Shown here: positions 8,011-17,044 of the stretch, piece by piece
Layout of the letters: each line of letters starts with the position of its first letter
Position numbering within the stretch: the stretch's first letter is position 1
Assembly: GCF_015477765.1 (NCBI RefSeq)
Contig: NZ_JADLQQ010000001.1
Coordinates: 248,001-312,000, forward strand
Direction: 5' to 3'
Length of the DNA stretch: 64,000 nucleotides
Source of the DNA: Nocardia transvalensis
GTDB taxonomy: Bacteria; Actinomycetota; Actinomycetes; Mycobacteriales; Mycobacteriaceae
Program-made: the position numbers and the translations under genes
Notes under the pieces: generated by a model
Database searches by the model: none
The model's input: only the letters and a program-made list of their open reading frames with translations
What the model was told of the DNA's origin: nothing

Positions 8011-10563
8011 CTATTTCCCGTCGGTGGCAGTACTTGTGACCGGGATCTCAGGCATACCGAGCAGCACAGGGACCTTCCGCTCCCCGCTGTCGTCGAAGGC
8101 GATGGTCGGATCGGGCTCCTGCGGCGCGTTGACGAAGGATACGAACCGCGACAGCTTCTGCGGATCCTCGAGCACCGCGGCCCATTCGTCCTTGTATCCG
8201 GCGACGTGGCGGGCCATCGCGTCCTCCAGTTCGGCGGCGATGCCGAGGGAGTCCTCGCAGATGACCTGCTTCAGGTAGTCCATACCGCCCTCGAGCGCCT
8301 CCTGCCAGGGCGCGGTGCGCTGCAGCCGGTCGGCGGTGCGGATGTAGAACATCAGGTACCGGTCGATGTATTTGATCAGGGTCTCGTCGTCGAGATCTCC
8401 GGCCAACAGCACCGCATGCTTGGGCGCGAGCCCGCCGTTGCCGCCGACGTAGAGGTTCCAGCCGTTCTCGGTGGCGATGACGCCGACGTCCTTGCCGCGG
8501 GCCTCGGCGCATTCGCGGGCGCAGCCGGATACGGCCAGCTTCAGCTTGTGCGGGGAGCGCAGGCCGCGGTAGCGCTTCTCGAGCAGCACCGCCATGCCCA
8601 CCGAATCCTGCTGACCATAGCGGCACCAGGTGGAACCGACGCAGCTCTTGACCGTGCGCAGCGCCTTACCGTAGGCGTGCCCCGATTCCATGCCGACATC
8701 GACCAGCCGCTGCCAGATCTGCGGCAGCTGCTCGACCCGCGCACCGAACAGGTCGATGCGCTGACCGCCGGTGACCTTCACATACAGGCCGAAATCCTTG
8801 GCGATCTGCCCGATCTCGATGAGCTGTTCCGGGGTGACCTCGCCGCCGGGCATGCGCGGCACCACCGAGTAGGTGCCGTTCTTCTGCAGATTGGCCAGGA
8901 AGTGGTCGTTGGTGTCCTGCAGCGCGGCCTGTTCGCCGTCGAGGATGTGATCGCTCGAGGTGGAGGCGAGGATCGACGCGACGGCGGGCTTGCAGATATC
9001 GCAGCCCAGGCCGGTGCCGTGGCGGGCGATGAGTTCGGAGAACTTGCGAATCCCGGTGCTCTGCACGATGTGGAACAGTTCCTGGCGCGACTGCGGGAAG
9101 TGTTCGCACAGCGCCTTGGACATCTCCACGCCGGACTGTTCGAGCAGCTTCTTGAGCATGGGAACGCAACCGCCGCAGGAGGTTCCGGCGGAGGTGCAGT
9201 TCTTGATGCCCTGGATATCACAGGCGCCCTCCGCGATGGCACCGCAGATCGCGCCCTTGGACACGTTGTTGCAGGAGCAGATCTGGGCGTCGTCGGGCAG
9301 GGCGTCGGCGCCGAGTTCGGCACCGGCGGGCGAGATCAACGCCGCCGGTTCGGCCGGGAGCTCGCTGCCGACCAGCGGACGCAGCGCCGCATAGGCGGAG
9401 GCGTCACCCACCAGGATGCCGCCCAGCAGCGTCTTGGCGTCATCGGAGACGACGAGTTTGGCGTAGGTGCCCTTGGCGGCGTCGTGCAGCACCACCGACA
9501 GCGCACCCTCGGTGGTGGCGTGCGCATCGCCGAAGGACGCCACGTCCACGCCGAGCAGCTTCAGCTTGGTGGACAGATCCGCGCCCGGGAATTCGCCTGC
9601 GCCGCCGAGCAATCGGTCGGCCACGATCTCGGCGGTGGTATAACCCGGGGCGACCAGGCCGTAGCAGGTGCCCTCGACGGCGGCGACCTCGCCGACGGCG
9701 TAGATGTTCGGATCGGAGCTGCGCAGGCCGAGGTCGGTGACGACACCGCCGCGCGGGCCGATCTCCAGCCCCGCGTCGCGCGCGAGCTGATCGCGCGGGC
9801 GGATACCGGCGGAGAACACCACCAGCGAGGCGTCGATCGTCGACTCGTCCGACAGCGTAACCCGCAGTCCCGCACCGTCTTCCGACTCACCGATGGAGGA
9901 GGTGCCGACACCGGTGTGCACGTGCAGGCCCAGATCGCTGACCAGCCGCTCCAGAATGGCGCCGCCGCCCTCGTCGACCTGCACCGGCATCAGGCGCGGT
10001 GCGAATTCGACGACATGGGGCGTCATACCCATGAGCCGCAACGCATTCGCGGCCTCCAGGCCCAGCAGGCCGCCGCCGACGACCACGCCGACCGCGCCGG
10101 GTCCGGCGGCCTCGGCCGCGGCCCGGATGCCGTCGAGATCCTCGATGGTGCGGTAGACGAAGCATTCGGACCGGTCGTGACCGGGCACCGGCGGCACGAA
10201 CGCGTACGAACCCGTCGCGAGAACCAGTGCGTCGTAAGCGATCACATCACCGCCGGAGGTGGTGACCTTGCGGGCATTGCGGTCGATCGACTCCGCCCGC
10301 ACGCCCAGCCGCAGATCCACCAGAGCGTCACCGGCGTACTCGTTGCCGGGCAGCGCCAGCGCGGCCGCGTCCCAGGCACCGACGTAGGACGACAGCCCCA
10401 CACGGTCGTAGGCCGGGCGCGGCTCCTCGCTGAGCACGACGACCTGCCACAGTCCCGCGGTGTCGCGGGCGCGCAGCGCCTCCACGAAGCGGTGGCCGAC
10501 CATGCCGTGACCGACGACCACCACGGTCTTGCGCTGGGTGGATTCCACTGTGTGGTTCACCAT
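8011..10563 (-). CDS. nirB: Nitrite reductase (NADH) large subunit NirB, 850 aa
   Basis: Reduces nitrite to ammonium with NADH. Order of domains: FAD/NAD(P) oxidoreductase (VVVGHGMVGHRFVEAL at the N-terminus), a BFD-like [2Fe-2S] segment (CSCNNVSKG ... CTSAGTSCGGC), then the siroheme/[4Fe-4S] domain with SCVGSTWC and GCARECAE supplying four cysteines. Length is typical. The AGGGAGG before the start is only about two bases from the ATG at 10563, so the GTG at the second codon may be the real start. The gene begins 19 bp after the narK stop and is followed by nirD. Confidence 0.95.
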   Translation of the reverse strand: MVNHTVESTQRKTVVVVGHGMVGHRFVEALRARDTAGLWQVVVLSEEPRPAYDRVGLSSYVGAWDAAALALPGNEYAGDALVDLRLGVRAESIDRNARKVTTSGGDVIAYDALVLATGSYAFVPPVPGHDRSECFVYRTIEDLDGIRAAAEAAGPGAVGVVVGGGLLGLEAANALRLMGMTPHVVEFAPRLMPVQVDEGGGAILERLVSDLGLHVHTGVGTSSIGESEDGAGLRVTLSDESTIDASLVVFSAGIRPRDQLARDAGLEIGPRGGVVTDLGLRSSDPNIYAVGEVAAVEGTCYGLVAPGYTTAEIVADRLLGGAGEFPGADLSTKLKLLGVDVASFGDAHATTEGALSVVLHDAAKGTYAKLVVSDDAKTLLGGILVGDASAYAALRPLVGSELPAEPAALISPAGAELGADALPDDAQICSCNNVSKGAICGAIAEGACDIQGIKNCTSAGTSCGGCVPMLKKLLEQSGVEMSKALCEHFPQSRQELFHIVQSTGIRKFSELIARHGTGLGCDICKPAVASILASTSSDHILDGEQAALQDTNDHFLANLQKNGTYSVVPRMPGGEVTPEQLIEIGQIAKDFGLYVKVTGGQRIDLFGARVEQLPQIWQRLVDVGMESGHAYGKALRTVKSCVGSTWCRYGQQDSVGMAVLLEKRYRGLRSPHKLKLAVSGCARECAEARGKDVGVIATENGWNLYVGGNGGLAPKHAVLLAGDLDDETLIKYIDRYLMFYIRTADRLQRTAPWQEALEGGMDYLKQVICEDSLGIAAELEDAMARHVAGYKDEWAAVLEDPQKLSRFVSFVNAPQEPDPTIAFDDSGERKVPVLLGMPEIPVTSTATDGK

Positions 10564-10582
10564 TTCCTCCCTGTGGTTCGGG

Positions 10583-12079
10583 TCACGCACGCGACGGCGC
10601 GTCGGCGGACTGGGACACGGTATGGGGCAGAGCTTTCGATTTCCCTGCGGCTTCGGCCTCGAGCACCAGGGCCTCGGCCTCGACCACCACGTCGGGGTCG
10701 CCGGCCCGGCGAGCGCCGGGCCGCCGCAGGAACACCGCCCAGCAGACCACCGCGCAGGCGACATAGAAGAGCATGAACACCCAGAACGCGGTGGTCGCGG
10801 ACTTCGTGGAGGCGTAGGAGGAGCGCAGCACCAGGTTGATGGCGACCCCGCCCAGCGCACCGATCGCGCCCACGACACCGATCAGGGCGCCCGAGGTGTT
10901 CTGCGCCCACGAGGCCTGCGCGGCCGCATCCGCCTGCAGGCTGCGCGATTTGGCGGCGAAGACCGAGGGGATGATCTTGGTGACCGCGCCGTTGCCGACA
11001 CCGGACACCACGAACAGCGCGATGAATCCGGCCACCAGCGCCACCGTCACCCCACCGGTCGGCACATGGTTGTTGCCGTCGGTCACCGCACTGGCCGCGG
11101 CCACCACGACCGCGGCGAGCATCATCGCGGCGAAGCTGGCCAGCGTCACCCTGCTGCCGCCGAACCGGTCGGCCCACTTGCCGCCGTACGGGCGGGCCAG
11201 CGAGCCGAGCAGGGGACCGATGAAGGCGATCTGCGCGGCGTGCAGCGCGGCCTGCGCGGGCTTGTCACCACCGGCGAGGAAGCTGACCTGCAGCACCTGG
11301 CCGAAGGCGAAGCTGTAGCCGATGAACGAGCCGAAGGTGCCGATGTAGAGGAAGGCGATCGCCCAGGACTGCGGCACCTTCAGCGCGGTGATCATGTAGG
11401 AGTAGTCGGCCTGCTGGTTGCGCACGTTGTCCATGTAGAGCGCCGCACCGGTGGCCGCGACCACGATCAATGCCAGGTAGACCAGGCACACCACCGACGC
11501 GTTGCCGTAGGCGCTGCCCAGGGTGGCGATGACGGCCAGGCCGATGAGCTGGATCACCGGCACGCCGATATTGCCGCCACCGGCATTGAGGCCCAGCGCC
11601 CAGCCCTTGAGCCGCTGCGGGTAGAAGACGTTGATATTGGCCATCGAGGAGGCGAAGTTGCCCCCGCCCAGGCCCGCGAACGCCGCCACGATCAGGAAGA
11701 TGGTGTAGGAGGTGCCGGGCTGGTTGATGAAATACAGCGTCAGCAGGGTCGGCACCAGCAGCGCCAGCGCGCTGAAGATGGTCCAGTTGCGCCCGCCGAA
11801 CTTCGCCGTCGCCACCGTGTATGGAATCCGCAGCACGCCGCCGACCAGCGTCGGGACCGCCCCGAGGAAGAATTTCCCGGCCGGATCGATGCCGAAGACG
11901 TCGGCCGGCATGAACAGCACCATCACCGACCAGATCGACCACACCGAGAACCCGATGTGCTCGGCGAACACCGACCAGATCAGGTTGCGGCGCGCGATGT
12001 CCTTGCCGCCCGCTTCCCAGGCGTCGACGTCCTCGGCATCCCAGTGGTCGATGTCATGGTTACGCGTCAGCGTGCTCAA
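10583..12079 (-). CDS. narK: NarK-type nitrate/nitrite MFS transporter, 498 aa
   Basis: Twelve-helix MFS protein of the NarK/NasA group. Nitrate signature motifs are visible: GLGGGNFASSMANINVFYP and GLNAGGGNIGVPVIQL. It probably imports nitrate or exchanges nitrate for nitrite to feed the NirBD enzyme encoded immediately downstream. A TTG at 12079 (LSTLTRNHDIDHWD) is chosen because GGGAGG lies 5-6 bases before it; the upstream ATG at 12160 lacks a ribosome site and would add non-conserved residues. A GlnR-like box lies 128-164 bp upstream. Confidence 0.9.
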   Translation of the reverse strand: MSTLTRNHDIDHWDAEDVDAWEAGGKDIARRNLIWSVFAEHIGFSVWSIWSVMVLFMPADVFGIDPAGKFFLGAVPTLVGGVLRIPYTVATAKFGGRNWTIFSALALLVPTLLTLYFINQPGTSYTIFLIVAAFAGLGGGNFASSMANINVFYPQRLKGWALGLNAGGGNIGVPVIQLIGLAVIATLGSAYGNASVVCLVYLALIVVAATGAALYMDNVRNQQADYSYMITALKVPQSWAIAFLYIGTFGSFIGYSFAFGQVLQVSFLAGGDKPAQAALHAAQIAFIGPLLGSLARPYGGKWADRFGGSRVTLASFAAMMLAAVVVAAASAVTDGNNHVPTGGVTVALVAGFIALFVVSGVGNGAVTKIIPSVFAAKSRSLQADAAAQASWAQNTSGALIGVVGAIGALGGVAINLVLRSSYASTKSATTAFWVFMLFYVACAVVCWAVFLRRPGARRAGDPDVVVEAEALVLEAEAAGKSKALPHTVSQSADAPSRA

Positions 12080-12206
12080 ACCGGCCTCCCAACTTCCCGT
12101 TGGCCCCAAGGTAGGGAACCGGTATTGCGCCGATGCTGCGCGAAATGACCACCAAATCAACGGTTGCTCACGGGTACCTGGGACCCCTCGTGAGAACCGG
12201 ACCTAT

Positions 12207-12243
12207 ATTTCGTCCATGTGACACAACGGTTTCCGCGCGTCAC
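12207..12243 (-). promoter_or_regulatory. Putative GlnR box upstream of narK-nirBD
   Basis: Read on the minus strand: GTGAC, 5 nt, GAAAC, 6 nt, GTCAC, 6 nt, GAAAT. This matches the actinobacterial GlnR pattern of alternating GTnAC and GAAAC half-sites. GlnR is known to activate nitrate and nitrite assimilation genes in Streptomyces and mycobacteria, which suits the downstream operon. Confidence 0.65.
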
Positions 12244-12293
12244 AAACCCCCCACGCCCGAAAGCCGGGCCGGTGAGGTGCTGGGGTTGGGCCT

Positions 12294-12378
12294 ACCTCAT
12301 GTCCCGGCGTGCCCCACCTCATGCCCCGGCGTGCCCACCTCATGTCCCGGCGTGCCCCACCTCACGTCCCGGCGTGCT
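12294..12378. repeat. Four tandem copies of a ~21-22 bp GC-rich repeat
   Basis: The unit CCACCTCATGTCCCGGCGTGC appears four times with few changes (one copy a base shorter). The last copy forms the left half of the hairpin at 12366-12390. No spacers, so not a CRISPR. It fills the gap between the narK promoter and the MFS gene end. Confidence 0.8.
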
Positions 12379-12390
12379 TTTCGCCGGGAC
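12366..12390. repeat. Dispersed hairpin repeat (family B copy 1), likely terminator of the CynX-type gene
   Basis: Perfect 9-bp stem GTCCCGGCG / CGCCGGGAC with loop AAAAGCA on the minus strand, one base after the stop codon of the MFS gene. It is one of five copies in the window that keep an AAAAGCAC-like loop while changing stem bases in pairs. Confidence 0.75.
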
Positions 12391-12391
12391 C

Positions 12392-13636
12392 TCAGCTCCA
12401 GGTGTCTTCCAGGGCCCGGGGCTTGCAGGCCTGCCAGGCGCCCAGCAGCAGGACCAGCACCGCGACGCACAGCAGGGCGAAGGGGGCGCCCCAGCCGCCG
12501 GTGACGTCGTGCAGCACGCCGAACAGCAGCGGGCCGACGCAGGCCACGGCGTAGCCGACGCCTTGGGTGAAGCCCGACAGGGCCGCGGATCCGGCCTGGG
12601 TGCGGGTGCGCAGGTTGATCAAGGTCAGGGCCATCGGGAAGGTGCTCGGGCCCAGGCCCAGCAGCAGCACCCACAGCAGCGGCACGCTCATGGGCGCGAT
12701 CAGCAGCCCGGCGAAGGCGGCGAAGAAGCACAGCGCACACACCACCACGATCGGGAAGGGGTTGGCGACGCGCACGATCACCGTCGGCGCGGACAGCGCG
12801 GCGACCAGTCCGATCAGCGAGAAGATGCCGACCATGGTGCCGCCGAACGCCTCGCTGGCCCCCGCATCGGAGAAGATCTTGGGCAGCCAGGCGAACATCG
12901 CATAGGTGGTCAGCGAGGTCATGCCGAACATCCCGGCCATACCCCAGGCCACCGGCGAGCGCCACACCTTGCCCGCGACCTCGCCCTGTCGCACCGGCAC
13001 CTCGGTCCGGTCGGCCACGTCGCGGCCGCGGCGATCCCGCAGCACACCCAGCCACGGCAGCGCGGCGGCGAAGCCGAGCAGCGACCACATCCCCAGCGAG
13101 ACCCGCCAGCCGTGGGCGTTGGCCACCGGCACCGTGATCAGCGCGGGCACCACCGTGCCCAGCTGCACCATCACGATGTACAGCGAGCTCAGCACCCCGA
13201 CCCGATCGGCGAAGTACCGCTTGACCAGGGGCGGGATCACGACATTGCCGACGCCCATACCCGCCAGCGCCACCGCGGAGAAGGCCAGCAGCTCCCAGGT
13301 GTCGGGCACGACCGCGCGCACGGCCTGGCCGATGCCGACCATCAGCATCGCGACCAGCGCGGTGCGTTCGAGGCCCAGCCGCCGCTCCAGGATCGGGGTG
13401 AGAATGCCCGCGAAGCCGAACATGGCGGTCGGGATCATGCCGAATACGCCGACAATTGCCGTCGAGTAGCCGATATCCTCGCCGATCCGCTCGGCCAGCG
13501 GGCTGAAGGCAGTGACCGCGATGCGCAGCGTCGACGCCGACACAATGATGGCGGCGAGCACGAGGAGCCGCCCCTCGATCAGGGAGCGGCGGCGTTGTTG
13601 AAGCTGCTGAGTGGTCTGCTCGGCGGTTACTGTCAC
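12392..13636 (-). CDS. CynX/NimT-family MFS transporter, 414 aa
   Basis: Twelve predicted membrane segments and the look of the cyanate/nitroimidazole (CynX/NimT) MFS branch: LRIAVTAFSPLAERIGEDIGYS near the N-terminus and GMGVGNVVIPPLVKRYF in the middle. The substrate is unknown. The GTG at 13636 is preferred over a TTG at 13675, because the latter would run through the operator-like repeats and the regulator's ribosome site. It is divergent from a GntR-type regulator, its probable controller. Confidence 0.8.
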   Translation of the reverse strand: MTVTAEQTTQQLQQRRRSLIEGRLLVLAAIIVSASTLRIAVTAFSPLAERIGEDIGYSTAIVGVFGMIPTAMFGFAGILTPILERRLGLERTALVAMLMVGIGQAVRAVVPDTWELLAFSAVALAGMGVGNVVIPPLVKRYFADRVGVLSSLYIVMVQLGTVVPALITVPVANAHGWRVSLGMWSLLGFAAALPWLGVLRDRRGRDVADRTEVPVRQGEVAGKVWRSPVAWGMAGMFGMTSLTTYAMFAWLPKIFSDAGASEAFGGTMVGIFSLIGLVAALSAPTVIVRVANPFPIVVVCALCFFAAFAGLLIAPMSVPLLWVLLLGLGPSTFPMALTLINLRTRTQAGSAALSGFTQGVGYAVACVGPLLFGVLHDVTGGWGAPFALLCVAVLVLLLGAWQACKPRALEDTWS

Positions 13637-13642
13637 CGCAAA

Positions 13643-13663
13643 ATCATAGGATGATTGGATGAT
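13643..13663. promoter_or_regulatory. Putative GntR/FadR operator
   Basis: ATCAT-AGG-ATGAT (13643-13655) is a perfect inverted repeat, and the ATGAT half is repeated at 13659-13663. It lies in the only gap between the divergent MFS and GntR genes, next to the AGGAGG of the regulator gene. Autoregulation is inferred. Confidence 0.5.
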
Positions 13664-13677
13664 AGGAGGCAACAAAT

Positions 13678-14370
13678 GTGATGCGGGGTACTCTGTTGGG
13701 CGTGCAACCCGTCCGTCGCACCAGCCTCATCGCTCAGGTGACCGAGCAGCTGCGTGCCGAAATCCGTTCCGGCCGTTGGCCTGTCGGCTCCCGGATCCCC
13801 ACCGAACCGGAGCTGACCGAACTCACCGGCACCGGCCGCAATACCGTCCGTGAAGCCGTCCAGGCGCTCGTGCATGCCGGCATGCTCGAGCGTCGCCAGG
13901 GATCGGGCACCTATGTGATCGCCACCTCCGATCTCGGCGGCCCCCTGACGAAGTATTTCGCCGACGCCGTCCAGCGCGACATCCTCGAGCTACGCCAGGC
14001 CCTCGACACCACCGCCGCCCGGCTGGCCGCGCAGCGCCGCGACGACACCGATATCGAGAACCTGCGCCAGCTGCTCGAGGAACGCCGCCGCACCTGGGCC
14101 GAAGGCGATCCGGCCGCCATCGAGGCCGACGTGCAGCTGCACCGCGCCATCGTGGTCGCCAGCCATAATGCGGTGTACCTGGAGTTCTACGATTCGCTGC
14201 TGCCGGTGATCGAGCAGGGAATCCGTTCCAGCACAACCAGATCCAGCGAGTCCTATCACACCGAACACGCCGAACTGGTGCAGGCGGTGATCGACGGCGA
14301 CCCGGAGCGGGCTGCGCGGACGGCCAACTGCTTTCTCGACACGTTGATCGCCGGATATCCCGACAGGTAA
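13678..14370 (+). CDS. GntR family (FadR/FCD subfamily) transcriptional regulator, 230 aa
   Basis: N-terminal GntR winged helix (LIAQVTEQLRAEIRSG, GSRIPTEPELTELTGTGRNTVREAVQAL, GMLERRQGSGTYV) followed by an all-helical FCD ligand-binding domain (DILELRQALDTTAARLAA; H-rich region near HRAIVVASHN). FCD domains usually bind a carboxylate with a metal ion. AGGAGG lies eight bases before the GTG start; an ATG follows one codon later. It probably represses the divergent MFS gene. Confidence 0.86.
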   Translation: MMRGTLLGVQPVRRTSLIAQVTEQLRAEIRSGRWPVGSRIPTEPELTELTGTGRNTVREAVQALVHAGMLERRQGSGTYVIATSDLGGPLTKYFADAVQRDILELRQALDTTAARLAAQRRDDTDIENLRQLLEERRRTWAEGDPAAIEADVQLHRAIVVASHNAVYLEFYDSLLPVIEQGIRSSTTRSSESYHTEHAELVQAVIDGDPERAARTANCFLDTLIAGYPDR

Positions 14371-14483
14371 ACGAGTCGTCACCGACCGGTTCGCGATGGC
14401 GTGAGCGAGATTTGGCTCGATCGTCATCGGCGGTGAACCCCGCGTAACGGCGCATTCGTACGGTGGAATCCGACCGCAGGGCC

Positions 14484-14513
14484 CGCAGCCAGGGTATTCG
14501 CAGCCAGGGTATT
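14484..14513. repeat. 15-bp direct tandem repeat in leader of second narK
   Basis: CGCAGCCAGGGTATT occurs twice back to back, 56 bp before the start codon. It could be a paired regulator site or a simple duplication. The rest of 14371-14568 shows no clear gene or GlnR box. Confidence 0.7.
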
Positions 14514-14568
14514 TCGGCACGGGCTCACGATGAGGGCGGTCGTCCCCCGCTCGAGAGGAAGCGCGCCG

Positions 14569-16044
14569 ATGACAAGCGACGCCGTAGCGCACACCGGCAC
14601 CCCGACCTTCACCTATCAGGCCCGCGGCCGATGGCTGGACCGCTGGGAGCCCGACAATCGAATCTTCTGGGAGAACGGCGGTAAGCAGACCGCACGCAAG
14701 AATCTGATCTTCTCGGTGTTCGCCGAGAACCTGGGCTTCAGCGTCTGGGTGCTGTGGGCCAGCGTCGTCACCGCCATGGGGCCCGCGGGTTTCGCATTCC
14801 TCGACGGCCTCGGCCGGGGAAACCCTGTGGCCGTGGGCAATTCGCTGCTGCTCACCTCCACCCCCACCCTGGTCGGGGCCGCACTGCGCATCCCCTACAC
14901 CTTCGCCATCCCGAAGTTCGGCGGTCGGGCCTTCACGGTGTTCAGCGCGGGCATGCTGCTGATTCCGGCGCTGGGCCTGGCGTACTTCATCAATCAGCCG
15001 GGCACGCCGTTCTGGGTGTTCATGATCCTGGCGGCGCTGGCCGGTGTCGGCGGCGGCAACTTCTCCTCGTCGATGGCCAATATCAACTTCTTCTTCCCGG
15101 AGGGCAAGAAGGGTGCGGCGCTGGGCATCAATGCCGCGGGCGGGAATCTCGGTGTGGCACAGACGCAGTTGTTCGTGCCGCTGATCATCACGCTCGGCAC
15201 TCACTTGATGGCCAAGGACGCCGGGGGCTATCGCTTCGGCATCACGCTGGCCGCGCTGTTGTGGATCCCGTTGATCCTGATCGCGATGTTCGGCGCGCTG
15301 CGGTACATGGATTCGATCACCCACGCCAAGTCCGACGGCTCGTCCTACAAACTGGCCCTGGCCAATCCGCACACCTGGGTGATGGCGGTGCTCTACATCG
15401 GCACCTTCGGCTCGTTCATCGGCTTCTCCTTCGCCTTCCCGACGCTGCTCAAGGCCAACTTCCCCGATCTGGCCAAGATCGGCTGGATGAGTACGCTCGG
15501 TAACCTCGCCTTCCTCGGCGCCCTGGTGGGCTCGCTGAGCCGCCCGTTCGGCGGCTGGATCTCCGACAGACTGACCGGCGCCAAGATCACGCTGTACGTC
15601 TTCGGCGGCATGGCGGTGGCCACCGCGCTCATCATGGCGTCGCTGTCGGCGAAAAACTTTGCGCTGTATCTGATTTCGTTCTTGCTGCTGTTCGTGCTGA
15701 CCGGCGTCGGCAACGGTTCCACCTACCGGATGATCCCCTCGATCTTCGGCGCGGAGGCCAAGCGCCGGGCCAGCGAGGCGGGCCGCGACCCGGCCTCCGC
15801 GCTCATCGCGGCCAAGCGGCAGGCCGGTGCGGCCATCGGCGTCGTGGGTGCGGTCGGCGCCGCGGGCGGCTGGCTGCTGCAGCAGGCACTTCGCTTGTCC
15901 AACAACCACTTCGGCGGCATGAATCCGGCATTCTGGTCCTACGCGGTGGCCTTCCTGGCCATGGGCGGGCTCACCTGGTGGTGCTACCTGCGGTCGTCGT
16001 TCGCGGTGGATCGGGTGCCGTCGCTCGCCTACGCGAACGTGTAA
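14569..16044 (+). CDS. Second NarK-type nitrate/nitrite MFS transporter, 491 aa
   Basis: Paralogue of the transporter at 10583-12079: shared N-terminal WDxED/PDNRIFWENGGK-ARKNLIFSVFAENLGFSVW block and the nitrate signatures GVGGGNFSSSMANINFFFPEG and GINAAGGNLGVAQTQL. About twelve membrane helices. It stands alone, without reductase genes, so it may serve nitrite export or respiration-linked transport rather than assimilation (inference). ATG 14569 follows GAGAGGAAG by eight bases. Confidence 0.9.
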   Translation: MTSDAVAHTGTPTFTYQARGRWLDRWEPDNRIFWENGGKQTARKNLIFSVFAENLGFSVWVLWASVVTAMGPAGFAFLDGLGRGNPVAVGNSLLLTSTPTLVGAALRIPYTFAIPKFGGRAFTVFSAGMLLIPALGLAYFINQPGTPFWVFMILAALAGVGGGNFSSSMANINFFFPEGKKGAALGINAAGGNLGVAQTQLFVPLIITLGTHLMAKDAGGYRFGITLAALLWIPLILIAMFGALRYMDSITHAKSDGSSYKLALANPHTWVMAVLYIGTFGSFIGFSFAFPTLLKANFPDLAKIGWMSTLGNLAFLGALVGSLSRPFGGWISDRLTGAKITLYVFGGMAVATALIMASLSAKNFALYLISFLLLFVLTGVGNGSTYRMIPSIFGAEAKRRASEAGRDPASALIAAKRQAGAAIGVVGAVGAAGGWLLQQALRLSNNHFGGMNPAFWSYAVAFLAMGGLTWWCYLRSSFAVDRVPSLAYANV

Positions 16045-16052
16045 GGGCCCGA

Positions 16053-16904
16053 CTACAGCTGGAGTCGGATCATGTCGGCGGTGCGGGCCAGGCCCGGGAA
16101 GGCCTCCGGGGTGGAGCGGGGGTGCAGGGCGTGCACGGCGAGGCGGAACATGACCGCGCGCAACAGCATCTGCGGCCACTCCGGCAGGTCCGACCACCGC
16201 TGCAGCAATCCGTCGTCGGCGCCGCCCCAGGACAGCGCGTCGACGACGATCACCCCGGCGGCCCATGGGGCGGGCCGCCAGTAGGGGGTGATGTCGGTGA
16301 GGCCGGGTGTGTAGGCGCCGGAGAACAGCACGGTGCCGAACAGATCGCCGTGTACCAGCTGCGGCGGTGTCTGCACCGGTTTACGCAAAGTGGCCAGCTG
16401 CGCAAGCATTTCGAGGCTGCGCTGACCGTCCGGCGAGGTGACCGGGAGCATGCCGCCGATCTTCAGGCTGCGCAGCGGCACCGGCTCCCAGGCGGCCCGG
16501 TCGGCGGCGACGAACACGTCCACATCCACCCACGGCGCGATCGGCTGCTGCACCAGGAACCGGGGACGGTCCAGTGTCGCGGTCGCCTGATGTAACCGCA
16601 GCGATACCGACACCACCTCGTCGTGGCGCGGTTCGGGTGTGCCCTCCAGATAGGTGTCCGCGCGCCAGCCCGAGACGACGTAGCGGCCGTCGGTGGCGCG
16701 CACCGGGCGCGCCAGCCGTAGGCCGTCCACCTTCAGGGTCTCCCGCACGCGGGCCGACCACGCGGCCCGGGCATGGTCGGCGACCGGGCTCAGCACCACA
16801 TCCCCGCAGCGCCAGCCGCCGTCCCAATCGCCCAGCGCGATCGGCGTTTCCTCGCGAAGCCCGAACGTGGCGCGCACGTGCTCGGGAGGTTCCACAGAAG
16901 TCAC
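16053..16904 (-). CDS. TIGR02569-type protein (aminoglycoside-phosphotransferase-like fold, Rv3205c-like), 283 aa
   Basis: Family recognised from synteny with moeZ (Rv3205c beside Rv3206c) and from an APH/kinase-like pattern: LVHGDLFGTVLFSG resembles the HGDL catalytic loop and VIVDALSW the metal-binding segment, though key acidic residues are not canonical. Function unknown. The GTG at 16904 (VTSVEPPEHVRA) is chosen because a longer frame to 16988 would read into the palindromic repeat at 16961-17038. It converges on the second narK, with eight bases between stops. Confidence 0.72.
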   Translation of the reverse strand: MTSVEPPEHVRATFGLREETPIALGDWDGGWRCGDVVLSPVADHARAAWSARVRETLKVDGLRLARPVRATDGRYVVSGWRADTYLEGTPEPRHDEVVSVSLRLHQATATLDRPRFLVQQPIAPWVDVDVFVAADRAAWEPVPLRSLKIGGMLPVTSPDGQRSLEMLAQLATLRKPVQTPPQLVHGDLFGTVLFSGAYTPGLTDITPYWRPAPWAAGVIVVDALSWGGADDGLLQRWSDLPEWPQMLLRAVMFRLAVHALHPRSTPEAFPGLARTADMIRLQL

Positions 16905-16960
16905 GGCCGTACCGTACTCCGGGAAGTTTGTCCACTCCCGACGCCGCGCCGAGACCAGCA

Positions 16961-17038
16961 CAGCCGCACCCCTTTCCGTCTCCCGCACCCCGTACAGGGC
17001 GCTGGAGCGGGTGCGGATGTGAACAAGGGGTGCGGCTG
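16961..17038. repeat. ~78-bp palindromic element (family A copy 1)
   Basis: Outer arms CAGCCGCACCCCTT and AAGGGGTGCGGCTG are perfect over 14 bp; inner arms CCGCACCC / GGGTGCGG add 8 bp. The loop contains GGGCGCTGG. Two further copies bracket bluB. It lies six bases after the moeZ stop, so it may also stop transcription. Confidence 0.8.
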
Positions 17039-17044
17039 GGGCGG

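Noticed and set aside
7900..10776. 958-codon open frame antisense to nirB
   Set aside because: It mirrors the whole of nirB, reads as low-complexity Gly/Arg/His-rich protein without motifs, and arises from high-GC codon use.
12294..12378. CRISPR-like short repeats
   Set aside because: Units are directly adjacent without unique spacers and no cas genes are near.
14371..14568. GlnR box before the second narK
   Set aside because: GTCAC and GTAAC half-sites occur but none is paired with GAAAC at the right spacing.
16905..16988. Longer N-terminus for the TIGR02569-type protein
   Set aside because: The added codons run into a repeat element and are not conserved; GTG 16904 starts the recognisable part.
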